Assembly (NCBI RefSeq): GCF_024679245.1
Contig: NC_090180.1
Coordinates: 12,685,507 to 12,749,506, forward strand
Direction of reading: 5' to 3'
Source of the DNA: Pseudorasbora parva
Taxonomy: Eukaryota > Chordata > Actinopteri > Cypriniformes > Gobionidae
DNA length: 64,000 nt
Part shown: one piece after another, positions 47,945-60,484 of the stretch
Position numbering within the stretch: the first letter of the stretch is position 1
Layout of the letters: the number at the start of each line of letters is the position of its first letter
Made by a program: the position numbers and the translations under genes
The notes under the pieces: generated by a model
Databases searched by the model: none
Seen by the model: only the letters and a program-made list of their open reading frames with translations
What the model was told of the DNA's origin: nothing

Positions 47945-49535
47945 TTAAAGGGTTAGTTCACCCAAAAATGAAATTGATGTCATTAATGACTCACCCTAAT
48001 GTCGTTCCACACCCGTAAGACCTCCGTTCATCTTTGGAGCACTGTTTAAGATATTTTATATTTAGTCCAAGAGATTCTGTCTCTCCATTGAAAAAGTGTG
48101 CACAGTATACTGTCCCTTTCCAGAAGGACCAGAAAGGGAATAAAAACATCATCAAAGTAGTCCATATGTGACATCTGTAGGTTAATTAGAATCTATTGAA
48201 GCATCAAAAATGCATATTGGTCCCAAAATATAAAAAACTACGACTTTATTCAGCATTGTCTTCTCTTCCGTGTTTGTCTTTAATCCTCAAAAAAAGATTC
48301 AAATGGTTGTGAATCAGCGTATTGATTCATGATTCGGATCGCGTGTCAAACTGCTGAAATCACGTGACATGGTGATACGAATCCTGAATCAATATGCTGT
48401 TTTATAACCGTTCAAATATTTCTTTAAGGACTGAAAATGTATTTTCTGAATAAAGTCATTTTGGGACAAAAATGTATTTTCGACGCTTCAAGAGATTCTA
48501 ACTAACCCGCAGATAATAAATTATAATAATAGATTTTATTTATAACGCACTTTTCATTCCAAAGAATCTCAAAGTGCAACAATAGAAAAGGGGAAAATAA
48601 CAAAAAATGAATAAAAAGTAAAAAAAAAAAAATATATTATAATAAATTAAACAATCAACCAACACACAACAGTTAAAAGCTTTTCTGAACAGAAAACAGA
48701 GCTGATGGTGGAAATCTCTGTAAGCTCCACAGTACACTGTGGTCCACTCCATGTATTACATTTCTCCCAGCACTATAGGCTCTATTGCTACATATTCCCA
48801 ATTCGGCAGTGTCCTGATGACGTTGTCGAGGCATGGCAAACGCAGATGAAGACCAAATGGTGGGAATTGCTGCAGCACCATGCAGGAGGCAAACAAAGAT
48901 TTCCGGGCACTTCTGTGGACACACTGGGGTCGGCGCAGAAGTCCAAGCCGTTCCACGGCCGCAATTCAAGACGGAGAAGCCCGAGGGAGACCACCAGTGA
49001 GCAGCCGACACCCAGAATAGAGAGCAGCCGCAGTGAGCAACATCAAATGTCCTTCAAACCAGAAGCAACCGCAAGAATTCACACAAAAACAGCAGAGAAG
49101 CAGTGAAAAACGGTGAACGGCGAACAACGTCCTCTCAGTGGCTGCCAGCAATCAGCAACAGTCCCAACTGTAGCTCTGACTGACTAGTCACAGTCATAAA
49201 AACAAAAAACAAATTCTAAATGTACAGTTTACATGATTTTTGGATGGAGAAGCGGCGAACAGACAAAGCCAGCGTCCTCTCCACCTCGTTGCTAGGCAAC
49301 ATCCAGATGTCACATATACACTACTTTGATGATGTTTTATTACCTTTCTGGTCCTTCTGGATAGGGACAGTATACTGTGCATACGTTTTCAATGGAGAGA
49401 CAGAATATATCGGAATCAATATAAAATATCTTAAACTGTGTTCTGAAGATGAACGGAGGTCTTACGAGTGTGGAACAACATAAGGGTGAGTCATTAATGA
49501 CATACATTTTATTTTTGGGTGAACTAACCCTTTAA
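47945..49535. mobile_element. Palindromic TTAA MITE split by a ~0.8-kb insertion
   Basis: Same family as 24186-24933. TTAA at both ends (47945 and 49532). The left half and the start of the right half run to about 48512, and the remainder resumes near 49308. Between them is foreign sequence. Confidence 0.75.
48513..49307. mobile_element. Insertion inside the palindromic MITE, family unknown
   Basis: Interrupts the MITE at a site now reading CGCAG...CCAG before ATGTCACATAT. It begins with an AT-rich stretch and TTTATTTATAACGCACTTTT, a motif found in some retroposon tails. The open frames inside show no known domain. Confidence 0.5.
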
Positions 49536-49753
49536 TGTCCCTGTCCCACCCTCTGGGCTGTTTGGCACTGCTGTTGAGGCAGTGGTGCACAGGTTGAGAG
49601 AGGTGAGAACAGTTTGGGAAGTATATCCCTAAAAAATTATAACTAAAGTTCTTGAAGAAGAAGAGAAGACGACGAGCACGGCTCTGAGGAGTGGCCGGTA
49701 AAGGCAGCAGCATAGGAGAAAGCCATACACAGATTGGTGAGCTGTGGGTGTGG

Positions 49754-50240
49754 CAAAAAAAGAGGAGAATGGTTGGGCAGGGCTGAGGCCTGGGCTCTCG
49801 CCCCCTTTTCCCATTAACTTCAACTCATCTGTGCTCTTACCGAGTTCCTAGGGAGAAGAGCAAAAAGGCGAGTATGGCTAAAGCTAGCTCTCCTTTTGAG
49901 GAACTGTGGGCAAAGTTAAACTGTATTGTAAGCCTCATAGAACCAGGTGCTGAAAAAAGGGGAATGACTGTGTTGGGCCGCTGCATAAGTCCTTGGCCCC
50001 TTTTTCCTTCCTTTCAGATCCTCCCAGATTGTCTGTGCCCTTTTTCGGGAACGAGTTCCTAGGAAGAAGAGCAAAAGGCGAGTGTGGTCAAAGCTAACTT
50101 TTCTTCTGAGGAACTGGGGATGAAGAGAATCAAGTCACACACAGATCTGGTGTGTGATTGAGCAGGGACGAGGTCTCAGCCTGCCCCTTTCTCATTCTTT
50201 TCCTTCCTCTTCCTTTCTTCTAGTCACCCCCCTCCCCCAA
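49754..50240. repeat. Degenerate tandem repeat, ~170-200-bp period
   Basis: Blocks such as CGAGTTCCTAGGGAGAAGAG, AAGGCGAGTRTGG and TTTTGAGGAACTG occur near 49840-49905 and 50052-50117. The preceding CCCCTTTTYCC blocks occur three times (49802, 49997 and 50183). It looks like three diverged units, the last incomplete. Confidence 0.65.
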
Positions 50241-50369
50241 CTCTTTACCCGAAGAGTGAACTATAATGCTTACTGTAGCCTGAGAAGCAGGCTGTTTTGG
50301 TTGCAAGGCCTGCTCGCCGGTCGACACTTTAATGACTGTGGGATGAGGACTCTGAGCTTTAGTGCTTAG

Positions 50370-51534
50370 ATTGTTAGTTGGAGAACAAGAAGCAGGCATT
50401 GGTCAGCATGGCGTTGGCTGGTATAGCATTCCCACTCAAAACATGCGCTCACTCAGCAAAATTTGGGCTGTCATAATGAACATTTAATAGATGTCTAACC
50501 ATAGCCCAAGAATAGAATAGTCATCTAGAACATGAACATGTCAAAGAAATGAAACCAAACTAAACACATTGTAATCACTGTTGACTTTGCTTACATGATG
50601 GAATATCATACATCTTGCAAGTTATTTTGGCTAGAAGTTGGATACTCATAGCAAGACTATTTTGGGTCTTTAGTTAACCAAGACGGCGAAATTATGGCTA
50701 TTGCTGGGTTATCATCAACTTAAAGAGACAGTAGAAAAATGTTACAATTCAAGATATTACACAGAGTTTATATTACACATTATTGTTTTTAAGAAAGGCT
50801 TTTGTTGAAATTCATTTTCTTTTTGGTTTCACCTTTTGCCACTTATTTGGTTTAGCAACTGAATAATGCCACATGCTTTACTTGTAGACACCAATAGAGT
50901 GTCACATGAAACATCCAATCTACTGAAATCAAACATACTGTGCATTGCTGTACTGGATCATGCTAAAAAAATAAATTAAAAAAAACTTTAAGTTAACCCT
51001 TAAAGATGTTCTTTGAAAACAAAATGCTATGGGAATCTAATATCTTTTTTTCTTTTCTTTTTGCATTGATCCTACAAGGGTGTAGTTGTGGTTTTAGTGT
51101 CTCTACATGTTCTTTATTAGCACTGTTTTCACTGAGGTTTAATCTAGCGATGTCATCAGTGCTCTGAAGCCTTTTGTTTTGAATATATTCCCTTTGAAAC
51201 ATATACAATAGTGTTGTGTCCTTGTTATGATTTGTAGCTCAGAAATACAGCATAGTGTACAAACAATCATCCTATAAATCTTACATTCTAGGCTGATGAG
51301 AAATGAAAACCATGATAAAATATTAAATGAGAAAATGGCTTACGATAAATCACTGTGAACTGTATAATTAGCGCCAGATTCTCTGCATGTGTTCACAGCA
51401 CGTCTGTACATTAATTACAGCAGAGCCTATTCCCAGTGCTCTTCATTTTAAAATGATCGCACGAATTGTTTAAACAACTTTGACTACAATAGAGTCAATT
51501 CACTGACATCGGTGGCTGTAAGAGATAGGCAACT
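50370..51534. other. Intergenic, nothing recognised
   Basis: AT-rich sequence with no coding or repeat signature I can name. Confidence 0.5.
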
Positions 51535-51542
51535 CTCTACTA

Positions 51543-52507
51543 CAGGAGTCCCCAATCTCGGTTCTGGAGATCCTCGGTCCTGCACAGTTTAGCTCCAACT
51601 CCAATCAAACACACCTGAAACAGCTAATCAATGCCTTTATAGCATATGGCATTGATTAGCCCTGCGTCCCAATTCGCATACTATCCATCCTAAATAGTAT
51701 TCGAAAATTAGTATGTCCCAAATCGTAGTATGTTGAAAAGAGTATTCCAAAGATACCTGGATGGTTTACTATTTCCGGTCAGAATTCTAAGTACGGATCG
51801 ATGGGCACTCTAACAGTTGATATTGCCCACAACCCATTGCGAGTTGGACAAGGATTTGATTAGAACTACAAACACAGATAAAAGACGTTAAAAACTACAA
51901 ACATGGCGGATGTGCGAGTCCGACGATTAAGTAGAGAAGTTTAGATAAAGGGGTTTGAGTGACCAACTAATAATATTTAACCTAACAAAAATATATTTAT
52001 TCAGTGTTGTTCACATTATATATCACCTGGAGCAGTGTTGTGAACTTTTGTAATGACACATTTGGCCATTAACTTTTAAATGCATCATTATATTTAAGCT
52101 GCAAACACATGAGAAGAGTCTCTGCATTAAAGACCAACAAATGGCAGATCAACGAGCGGCTACATTTCTCTCCCATACGGTAGGTGATTAATCTGAATGT
52201 GGAGGATTTGAACTGTGACGAATCTGACGATGATTGACAGGGCAGTTAAACGGTGAAGGGATGCACGTAACTAAGTGACAGAGTCCGTTAAAGATGGCGA
52301 AGTAGTATGTCCCGAAGCTTGCATATTTTTCTGCTACACACTCAAAAGTATATACTTTTTCTTCACAAAAATAGTACATACTTTTTTAGGACGTAGTATA
52401 ATTAGGCGAATTGGGACGCAGCATAGCTGTTTCAGGTGTGTTTTATTGGAGTTGGAACTAAACTCTACAGGACAGTGGCCCTCAAGGACCAAAATTGGGG
52501 ACCCCTG
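51543..52507. mobile_element. hAT-like element with an exact 8-bp duplication
   Basis: TIRs are CAGGAGTCCCCAATCT and, on the other strand, CAGGGGTCCCCAATTT. CTCTACTA stands on both sides (51535-51542 and 52508-52515), an exact 8-bp target duplication. The arms hold TTTAGCTCCAACTCCAAT and AAACACACCTGA and mirror each other. It is interrupted by the nested element at 51659-52423. Confidence 0.85.
51659..52423. mobile_element. TIR element nested in the hAT element
   Basis: The ends carry CTGCGTCCCAATTCGC and its exact reverse complement. Removing it together with one TA restores the palindromic arm of the host element (TGATTAGCTGTTTCAGG), so the target duplication is TA. No intact coding frame. 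Confidence 0.75.
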
Positions 52508-52515
52508 CTCTACTA

Positions 52516-53747
52516 GCATATTAGCATTGGCCAGTCGTATCTGTTTTCTTAGGTGTGGATACACAGGGAAAGCCATTGGAGGAGGTGAAGCAAGGATTAC
52601 ACATGGGACATGCTTTACAAATGACTAAGAACACCACAAGAGACAAACCAAATCAGTCTTGAGGAGTAAATCCTATATTTACATTTATATATACAGCAAT
52701 ATCTTAATTTGGATAAGCTGATTAATGTGAATCAGCATGCAGCTTAAAGTGAATTGGAAACAGCAAGATCTCTGGAAAAAAAAAAAAAAAGTAAACAAAG
52801 TACATACTTGGGGTTTACACTGCAGGCTCTAATACAGACTAGGTGCTCTGGAAAACACATTATCCCTTTCCCTCACGACTCCATTCACTCAGGGACTTCT
52901 CCAGACTAAACAGGAAGTTTAAGAATGGCCAGTATAAGTGCTGCAAATTCAAAGACTTCTAGAGAGGGTCTTTTAGATTTAATACTTTATTACCATCTTA
53001 AAGGTCGTTCAGTGTTGCCCTTAGAGTGGAAGGGATTGGTATAATGTGGGCTCAGCAAATGTGACATCAGGGAAAGCTAAACAAATACGTTTCGTGATCA
53101 ATTGCAAATATTAACCACATGGGTCTTTGTGATTTGGAAAAAGTAGTTAGGCTCTTTACATTTATTCATTTAGCAGACCCTTTCATTCAAAGCGACTAAC
53201 ATATGAGGAATACATTCCAACAAGCCATTCATCTTAAGAGGTAATAAACACGAGAAGTTTGCTACAAAAAAAAAAGAGTTCACACTGCACAAAGTCATCA
53301 GATCAGGGTTCTTTTCACACTGCACGACTATATAGGGTAGCATTCGGTTGCTGCTGTGCACACTGCACGATGGATTGGTGACAGGTTTCACATTGCATGA
53401 TTTTACAATGGGAAGAAACGCAGACAACTCTGTCTGGTCCGAAAACTATGTTTCACAACCAAACACGCGAGAGAAGTGATAAGGAAATAGTGTGTGCGTG
53501 AGAGCAGAGATCTCGTACGAGACTGGAATTGTTATTAAAGGGTTATTACGTGATTTAATTGGTTTCCCTCCCCCTTTTGTAGTTTTGTTGTGTTTCTCCC
53601 CTTCGCTGTGGTTTGCTTGTCTCGCTTTTCTGTTCTACTCTGTCACTCAGGTTTAAGTGCTGTGATTGGTTGCTGATTGAGATCATTCATTATGATGGAC
53701 ATGGAACTTGACCAATCATCAACTGTGCTTCACGATAAAGGACACCA
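52516..53747. other. Intergenic, with a SINE tail
   Basis: No gene. 53157-53206 is the minus-strand tail of a SINE. 53280-53400 contains repeated TTCACACTGCAC/CACACTGCACGA motifs, probably remains of a DNA element. Confidence 0.5.
53157..53206 (-). mobile_element. SINE 3' tail fragment
   Basis: On the minus strand it reads AGTCGCTTTGAATGAAAGG, then GTCTGCTAAATGAATAAATG, the conserved 3' tail of fish tRNA SINEs. The tRNA head is missing. Confidence 0.65.
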
Positions 53748-54239
53748 GGGCTGTGTCCGAAAACCTAGGCAGCTGACTCGTTGCCTCGCTGCCTTATCAG
53801 ACAATGGCTTGTAAGGCAGCGTTTTGTGCACAAAGGCACCTCACCAAACTAATTTCGGACAGACTTCTAAGGCAGTGTAACAGTTTAATGATCGACAGCA
53901 AAATAGTGCAAACTTTGGTAGAAGTCGCTAGAAGCTACATCAGAAGTGGAAAATATTGGTTAAAAACATTTACACACTGACAAGCAAACGCAACTTTCGA
54001 ATGCCATCTTATTTTCCAAGCTCAACTGTCACTGAAAGGAAAGCACAGGAATGTGGGATATCAAAGGCAGCGAAGGATACCTGTATGCTACATGTATGCT
54101 GCCTTCAAAAATCAATCAGATGAAGGTCTCTCAGGAGACAGGAAGTGAAGCAAACATTAGATTCGGACAAAAGTTGATTCCCTCCTGCCTTGAAATGTGT
54201 CCTCCGAAGGCCGCATTTTCCAGGTTTCGGACGCAGCCC
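53748..54239. mobile_element. TIR element (GGGCTGYGTCCGAAA family)
   Basis: The ends are GGGCTGTGTCCGAAAACCT and, on the other strand, GGGCTGCGTCCGAAACCT. No clear target duplication. The interior has GGCAGC motifs and no coding capacity. Confidence 0.65.
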
Positions 54240-54348
54240 AGGTGGAACAGAAGAGGGGGGGGCGGAACTTGATGTGTGTGTGTTGGTGGTGCCATTTGTT
54301 TAAAGCTACTGACTTAGTAGTGAACAAGAGCTTTATGTATTTTATTTC

Positions 54349-55045
54349 TGGGGAAAAATCCTCAAATGATGAAAATATCGTAATTTTGCATCATCAGAGG
54401 AATTTTTGGCCAAAGGCTAAAGACAACAGCCAGTAGAAGGAGCTATTTCCGCATGTTTTCAACCCGTCCATGGTGGGTGGGATCTCACTCACAGTGCACA
54501 GCTTGGGCAGCTGCGGGCATTCATGTAAACGAAGCGGTGTGGTGCATAGTGAATGTGTCTAAACTTTTCAAATTAATTCCTATAAGCTTCCGAAGACATG
54601 AACTTAAAATGCACTAGACTGAACATGCACTGTGAATGAATGCCGCGGTAACGATTACCTCAGATTTCGTGATGAATGTAATCTGACTCCTGCTGCGTTT
54701 GTGCCGTGACTCTCGCTCAGCTCACACACAGTATATTGAACAGACATGTTCAGTCTTTAATTGTAATGTCTGTTCTCTAACTGAACTGATTTTATGAAAA
54801 TAAATGCGGTGGGCAAGTGATCTAGTAATCCAGTAGCAGTGACTTTGGGAGTGGTCTTGTTGGGCAGCGAAGCAAGGGCATTCTGGGAGTTGTTGTCTTT
54901 CATCCCCATGAAACTAAAATATATTTTCTGTCTTTTCTCAGTCTAGAAGGCACCAAATTAAAACATTTTTTTTTACATTTCTACTACACTAATAACCCAG
55001 TTTAAATACAAAGTGTAATGCTAAATCACTGAAGTAACCCTTTAA
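54349..55045. mobile_element. Second copy of the TTACTTCAGTGATTTAG MITE, left end missing
   Basis: Shares the interior (GCATGTTTTCAACCCGTCCA, CAGTCTAGAAGGCA) and the right end (AAATCACTGAAGTAACCCTT, then TAA) with 46222-46895. The left terminal repeat is absent. Confidence 0.7.
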
Positions 55046-56509
55046 AAATGATAGCTCACAAGAAGCTTAATACGATTGATAATACACAATGCGTGATTGA
55101 TCACTCATTCGCCTCCAAATTTAGGCATTTGTCCAAAAACAAAAAAACACTTTAAATAAAAAAATACAATTTTAAATAAAAGAAACTGTCACAAATTTGC
55201 TATAAACACTGTTCCACTTTTACAGATAACCTGACTTTATCTAAAAAAAAATTAAAAGTTAAATTAAAGGTCTAACTGGGTTATTACAATTCAATACTAC
55301 ATTATCTCATTGAAATGAAATTAAATGAAATATTGTTCTGATTTTTTTTTCTTTTTTTTTCGGAGGGCTGTGCCATCACAAAAGAGAGAGAGAGAGTAAA
55401 ATAAATGCTCTTAATCATTATGCTTTGATAAATTTTATTAATAATTCCTGCATTTCTATCTTGATTTGAGAACTGTGAATTGTCACATTAAGAGACTTTT
55501 GACATTTGTTAACAAAAATATTTAATGCATGTAATAAAATATGCGGGGTGGGGGTTGTTGGTGTATATAAGTGTTAGAAAACGTTAGAGAAACTTAAAAA
55601 TGTCACTTTCTAGTTGCACTAGAGACCGTAAATTAAAAACATATTGGTTTGATTTTCTTTCCAATTATTGCTGTAAACCCAAGCTAAAGACCAAAGAGGC
55701 AGCTTTGGCCAAGGGTTTGGAAAAACACATGCACTGGATTAGCTGCACCATAATCATATCACTTTCAGTGGAAGGAAAATGAAAGGAATGGTGACTGGTC
55801 ATCCCAGAGAGAAAAGACAGAATGTCCATCAGCAAAAATCAAACAATTGCGGAATGCTGGATATTTGACTTAGAACTGGAAAAAACTCGCATAACATTTA
55901 ATAAAAGTATCATGGGATGTGATTGGAGAGATTCTAAGCAACTAAAAAGATTACAGATGATGCTGTGACTATAAACACTGTTAAGCACTATTATGCACTT
56001 TTATTGAGCCTAGTATTGCTGAAACTAATGAAATGAGGATAATGGAGGTGCTCCTACCTCATGGCCCCACTCAGGACGGGAGATCCACTGGTGTCCTCTT
56101 CAATTCATAAGCTGACACTTTACTTGTCCTGAAGCATCTGCTTCCAATAGTGTGATGGAACAGTTTGACTGGAAAGAAATCGCACAGGTTTTCCATTATG
56201 GTCTTTACCAACGTGGTCAAAGCTTTGTTTCCATTTGCATTCTTGGTGATCCACAGAGTTCCAATTGCATAAATAGCTTGAGTAATTTTCTCATATTTTT
56301 TATTCATATTTTGGCCATTGATAAGAAAACATTCATCATCAGATTTTCTACCTATGTGGGTAAAGCGGTTAAATTATCTTTAAAATATGCAATAATTTAA
56401 AAGCACTTAATGGCTCTTCAGGATTGTTCTTGTGTGTGACATCAATAAATTAAGTGTTAGATAAAGTAGTCAGATTTAATTACATAAAACTGTCAACTAA
56501 AAAGTCTTA
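55046..56509. other. Intergenic, nothing recognised
   Basis: AT-rich; a small GA run at 55384-55397. No gene. Confidence 0.5.
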
Positions 56510-56511
56510 TA

Positions 56512-57704
56512 CACTCACCTAAAGGATTATTAGGAACGCCGGTTCAATTTCTTTAATCAACCAATCACATGGCAGTTGCTTCAATGAATTTAGGGATGTG
56601 GTCCTGGTCAAGACAATCTCCTGAACTCCAAACTGAATGTCAGAATGGGAAAGAAAGTTATTTAAGAAATTGAGCGTGGCATGGTTGTTGGTGCATGACG
56701 GGTCGGTCTGAGTATTTCACAATCTGCTCAGTTACTGGGATTTTCACGCACAACCATTTCTAGGGTTTAAAAAGAATGCTGTGAAATGGAAAAAACATCC
56801 AGTATGCGGCAATCCTGTGGGTGAAAGTGCCTTGTTGATGCTAGAGGTCAGAGTAGAATGGGCCAACTGATTCAAGCTAATAGAAGAGCAACTTTGACTG
56901 AAATAATCACTTGTTACAACTAAAGTATGCAGCAAAGCATTTGTGAAGCCACAACAAGCACAACCTTGATGCGGATGGGCTACAACAGCAAAAGACCCCA
57001 CCGGATACCACTCATCTCCACTACAAATAGGAAAAAGAGGCTACAATTTGCATGACCAAAAGTTGACAGTTGAAGACTGTAAAATGTTGCCTGGTCTGAT
57101 GAGTCTAAATTTCTGTTGAGACATTCAGATGATAGAGGAAGAATTAGGTATAAACAGAATGAGAACATTGATCCATCATGCCTCGTTACCACTGTGCAGG
57201 CTGCTGGTGGTGGTGTAATGATGTGGGGGATGTTTTCTTGGAACACTTTAGGCCCCTTAGTGCCAAATTGAGAATTGTTTAAATGCCACGGCCTACCTGA
57301 GAATTGTTTCTGACCATGTTTATGCCTTTATGACCACCATGTACCCATCCTCTGATGGCTACTTCCAGCAGGATAATGCACCATGTCACAAAGCTCGAAT
57401 CATTTCAAATTGGTTTCTTGAACATGACAATGAGTTCACTGTACTAAAATGGCTCCCACAGTCACTAGATCTCAACCCAATAGAGCATCTTTGGAAGGTG
57501 GTGGAACGGGAGTTTTGTGCCCGGGATGTGCATCCCACAACTCTCCATCAACTGCAAGATGCTATCCTATCAATATTGGCCAACATTTCTATAGAATGCT
57601 TTCAGCACCTTGTTGAATCAATGCCACGTTAAGGCAGTTCTGAAAGCGAAATGGGGTCAAAAACAGTATTAGTATGGTGTTCCTAATAATCCTTTAGATG
57701 AGTG
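56512..57704 (+). mobile_element. Tc1-like transposon, 1.2 kb, decayed
   Basis: TA stands on both sides (56510-56511 and 57705-57706). The ends are CACTCACCTAAAGGATTATT and, on the other strand, CACTCATCTAAAGGATTATT. The C-terminal part of a Tc1 transposase is open at 57330-57632, with YFQQDNAPCHKAR and LDLNPIEHLWKVVE, the second Asp and the Glu of the DDE triad. The N-terminal two thirds are broken by stops. Confidence 0.9.
57330..57632 (+). pseudogene. C-terminal fragment of Tc1-like transposase
   Basis: One hundred codons ending in a stop. It holds the QQDNAPCHKA motif (catalytic Asp) and NPIEHLWKVVERE (catalytic Glu position). The DNA-binding paired-like domain and first Asp are not in an open frame upstream, so the protein is not functional. 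Confidence 0.9.
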
Positions 57705-57706
57705 TA

Positions 57707-60484
57707 CCTAACACTAACCTAAAAAGCTACCAACAGACAGTGCTGCATTTCTTACACCAATGTTGCCAACGGTCTTCAATGTGCCTTTCAAGTAAAAGTT
57801 TGAAATATTGGAATTATGGAAGTTTTAAATTATATATAGTAAATACATGAGTTGCCAAGTTGTGACATTGGAAGGGGCATGGCGATTTGAAACATAGCCG
57901 AAATTCTGATCTATAATACATTTTCTCTAATTTATAGAAAGAGATAGGGAAAGCGAGCCATATGCACACAGCAGCACCATTTCCATATGCAAAACTGGCC
58001 TGCTGCCATGTCAAAAATGTGCTGACACGTGTCAGATGGGACACTGCTCTGATCAAACAAATGAACTATGGATGTTATGGATTTAAAAAACTGTGACAGG
58101 CTTTTCTTTTTAGCATATCTGGAAGCAGTTAAAAAGAGGACAAATTCCCTCATGTGGAATCAGCTTTTCCCATAAGCAGTGGTAGTGTTTCTAAACCAGG
58201 CGGTACTGTACCTTTAAAAGTGGATTTACTTTTGGGAGGATATACAATTATGTAGTGTACATTGATGTTCTTCCAACCATTTTTGTCCTCTACTTACAAA
58301 AAGCTGAAAATGCTGGGTAATGTCATCTGCATCACTTAAATTTCAATGCAAATAAAAGCAGTTTATTTTTTCTGTTTATCACAGAACACTGAATATTAAA
58401 ATTTTAAATATCATGGTTTCCAAAGAAATAATAAAAAACAGGCAATAACACTGTTTTCAATATTATAATAATAACAAGAAATGTTTCTTGAGCAGCAAAT
58501 CTGCGTATTAGAATAATTTCTGAAGAATCATGTCACACCTAATACGCACTGGAGTAATGACACTGAAAATTCAGCTGTCATCACAGGAATAAATTACATA
58601 TTAAAACATATTCAAAAAGAAAACAGCTATTTAAGCTCTAATAATCATTCACAATATCGCAGTTAGTATTCTACTGATGAAGAAAATGCAGCCTTGGTGA
58701 GCATATGAGAGATTTCTGTCAAAAACATTAAACATTCTTACAGATCCCAAATAGTTCATTAAACAGTAGTAAATAAAAAATAAATATAACATTCAGCGCA
58801 TATAATTTTTTCTAAATGCAGAAAGTGCTGCAAATAAAAAATTTAAAGCGCACCTTCATCACAGAGCTTTTCAGAAAAAGCTTTCAAGTGATAAATGTTC
58901 TGCTTTTCCTGCAGCTCATTTTCGACAGCCTGCAATCAAACCGCTGTAATTGGTGGCATGATGTCACAGAGTAGAAGCTTCAGTTAGTAGTATGAAACCA
59001 CAGAACCATATTCCAGTCTACTGTGGCTTTGTCAAGCTTGCTTCAAATATGTGCAACACTTGCTTAATGATGGTCTTGGATGTAAGCAGTGCTTATACAG
59101 TTTCAAAATCCCTGTGATGGACAATCACGAAGCCAGTGGGTCAATGAATGCCTTGACAAAGATTGCACACATGCGGTTGGTTTAGTTTTAAAGTCTTAAA
59201 AATGCCTGGGAACCTTGTAGTCATGAAAAATGCATAATGTCAGGGGGAGCGGCGGTTCAGTGTGTCAGTGAAGACACGCAAAATGGTCTGGCCAATCTAA
59301 ATGAGGGTTAGAGACATGCCCTTTGGTGCCAAGCTAAAGACTGCTTGGCACACACTGAGAAATCCCTCCCAAAATCCTGGTCCGTGAGTGTCAACGTATG
59401 ACCATATCCGAATGGGAAAGAGGGTTTTTCAGTACAAATTGAGTCACTCTCTCTGTATCTGTATGTGCCTACTTCCATATATAGTGGGCAGTTTTCGAAT
59501 TTAAGGCGGGTCCCATGCAGATCTCCCATAAGCATAAAGGGACCCTTTATAAGGGGCCCAAAAAATGACCTTGGCGTTGTACTTTTTTTCTGAGTGTGTA
59601 CACAATGTTTTTTTCTTAAGGAATTTACAGAGAGCAATGTCACTGTGACACTGGCAAAGTGGATCCTCATTTTCAAGAGGCAAGATAGATGGCAAGATAG
59701 ATGTTTGGTACACATAATTTACTGATACCAAAAACGAGTTTATCTTAGAAACGAACATTCACAAGATTATTTTAATGTTGATCTGCAACTCTTATCTTAT
59801 TTAATGTTATATAGCTTACTATCAGACAGTTGCAATTAGCGAAATATATGAATCAGGACAATAATTACACAAGAAAAAACAATAATTTGTTCCACGTAAA
59901 ATCTATTTTATGCTGTAGACACCAAAGGGTTCATACTCCAGTAAGAAGCGAATTTAAATGTTTTACTTGTAGAGAAAAGTCTTCATTCATCAATTACGCA
60001 CAGAGTTAATGCTCAGCGGCAAGAAACATGTTCTGAAACTCACAAAAAAAGTAAAGTGCAAAAAAAATCGGAGTATGCACTTATAGCCCGCCTCGGGATT
60101 TATTTACGCTTTTTTTTACGACCGGAGTTTGATTTCGCCTTTTGCCAAAATCGCTCTTCTCCCTTTTCCCATCGCATATCAGATTGGAAAGGAATTTATT
60201 TTCAATAAATATGAATAAAATATGTGACAAGTGGAATTGAAGTGCCTAACGGTTATATTTAATAATAAAGTGTTTATCAGATAGGGTTAGGTGTAGGGAG
60301 GGCTTTATTGTCCCAATTAGGTGACCTTTATTTAATAATTTTCAGTATATTATCACTTTTTCATAATGTACTAAAATACTGAGGTGCAAATAGTATCTAA
60401 CTACTGATATTTTTACATACTGTAAATGCAAATAGCCGCTGGCAGAAAAAAAAGAGCTTTGACACAATTCAAACACTGATAATA
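57707..60484. other. Intergenic
   Basis: No gene. Contains the dispersed repeat at 58400-58765. From 58770 to 60480 I recognise nothing. Confidence 0.5.
58400..58765 (+). repeat. 3' half of the dispersed cyprinid repeat
   Basis: Contains ATGTTTCTTGAGCAGCAAAT, CTGAAGAATCATGTCACACC and GCAGCCTTGGTGAGCATATG. Same family as 6487-6700 and 39855-40215. Confidence 0.55.

Noticed and set aside
48705..49106. 133-codon open frame in the insertion inside the MITE
   Set aside because: No known domain and low-complexity Ser/Arg/Thr content; kept only as part of an unknown insertion.
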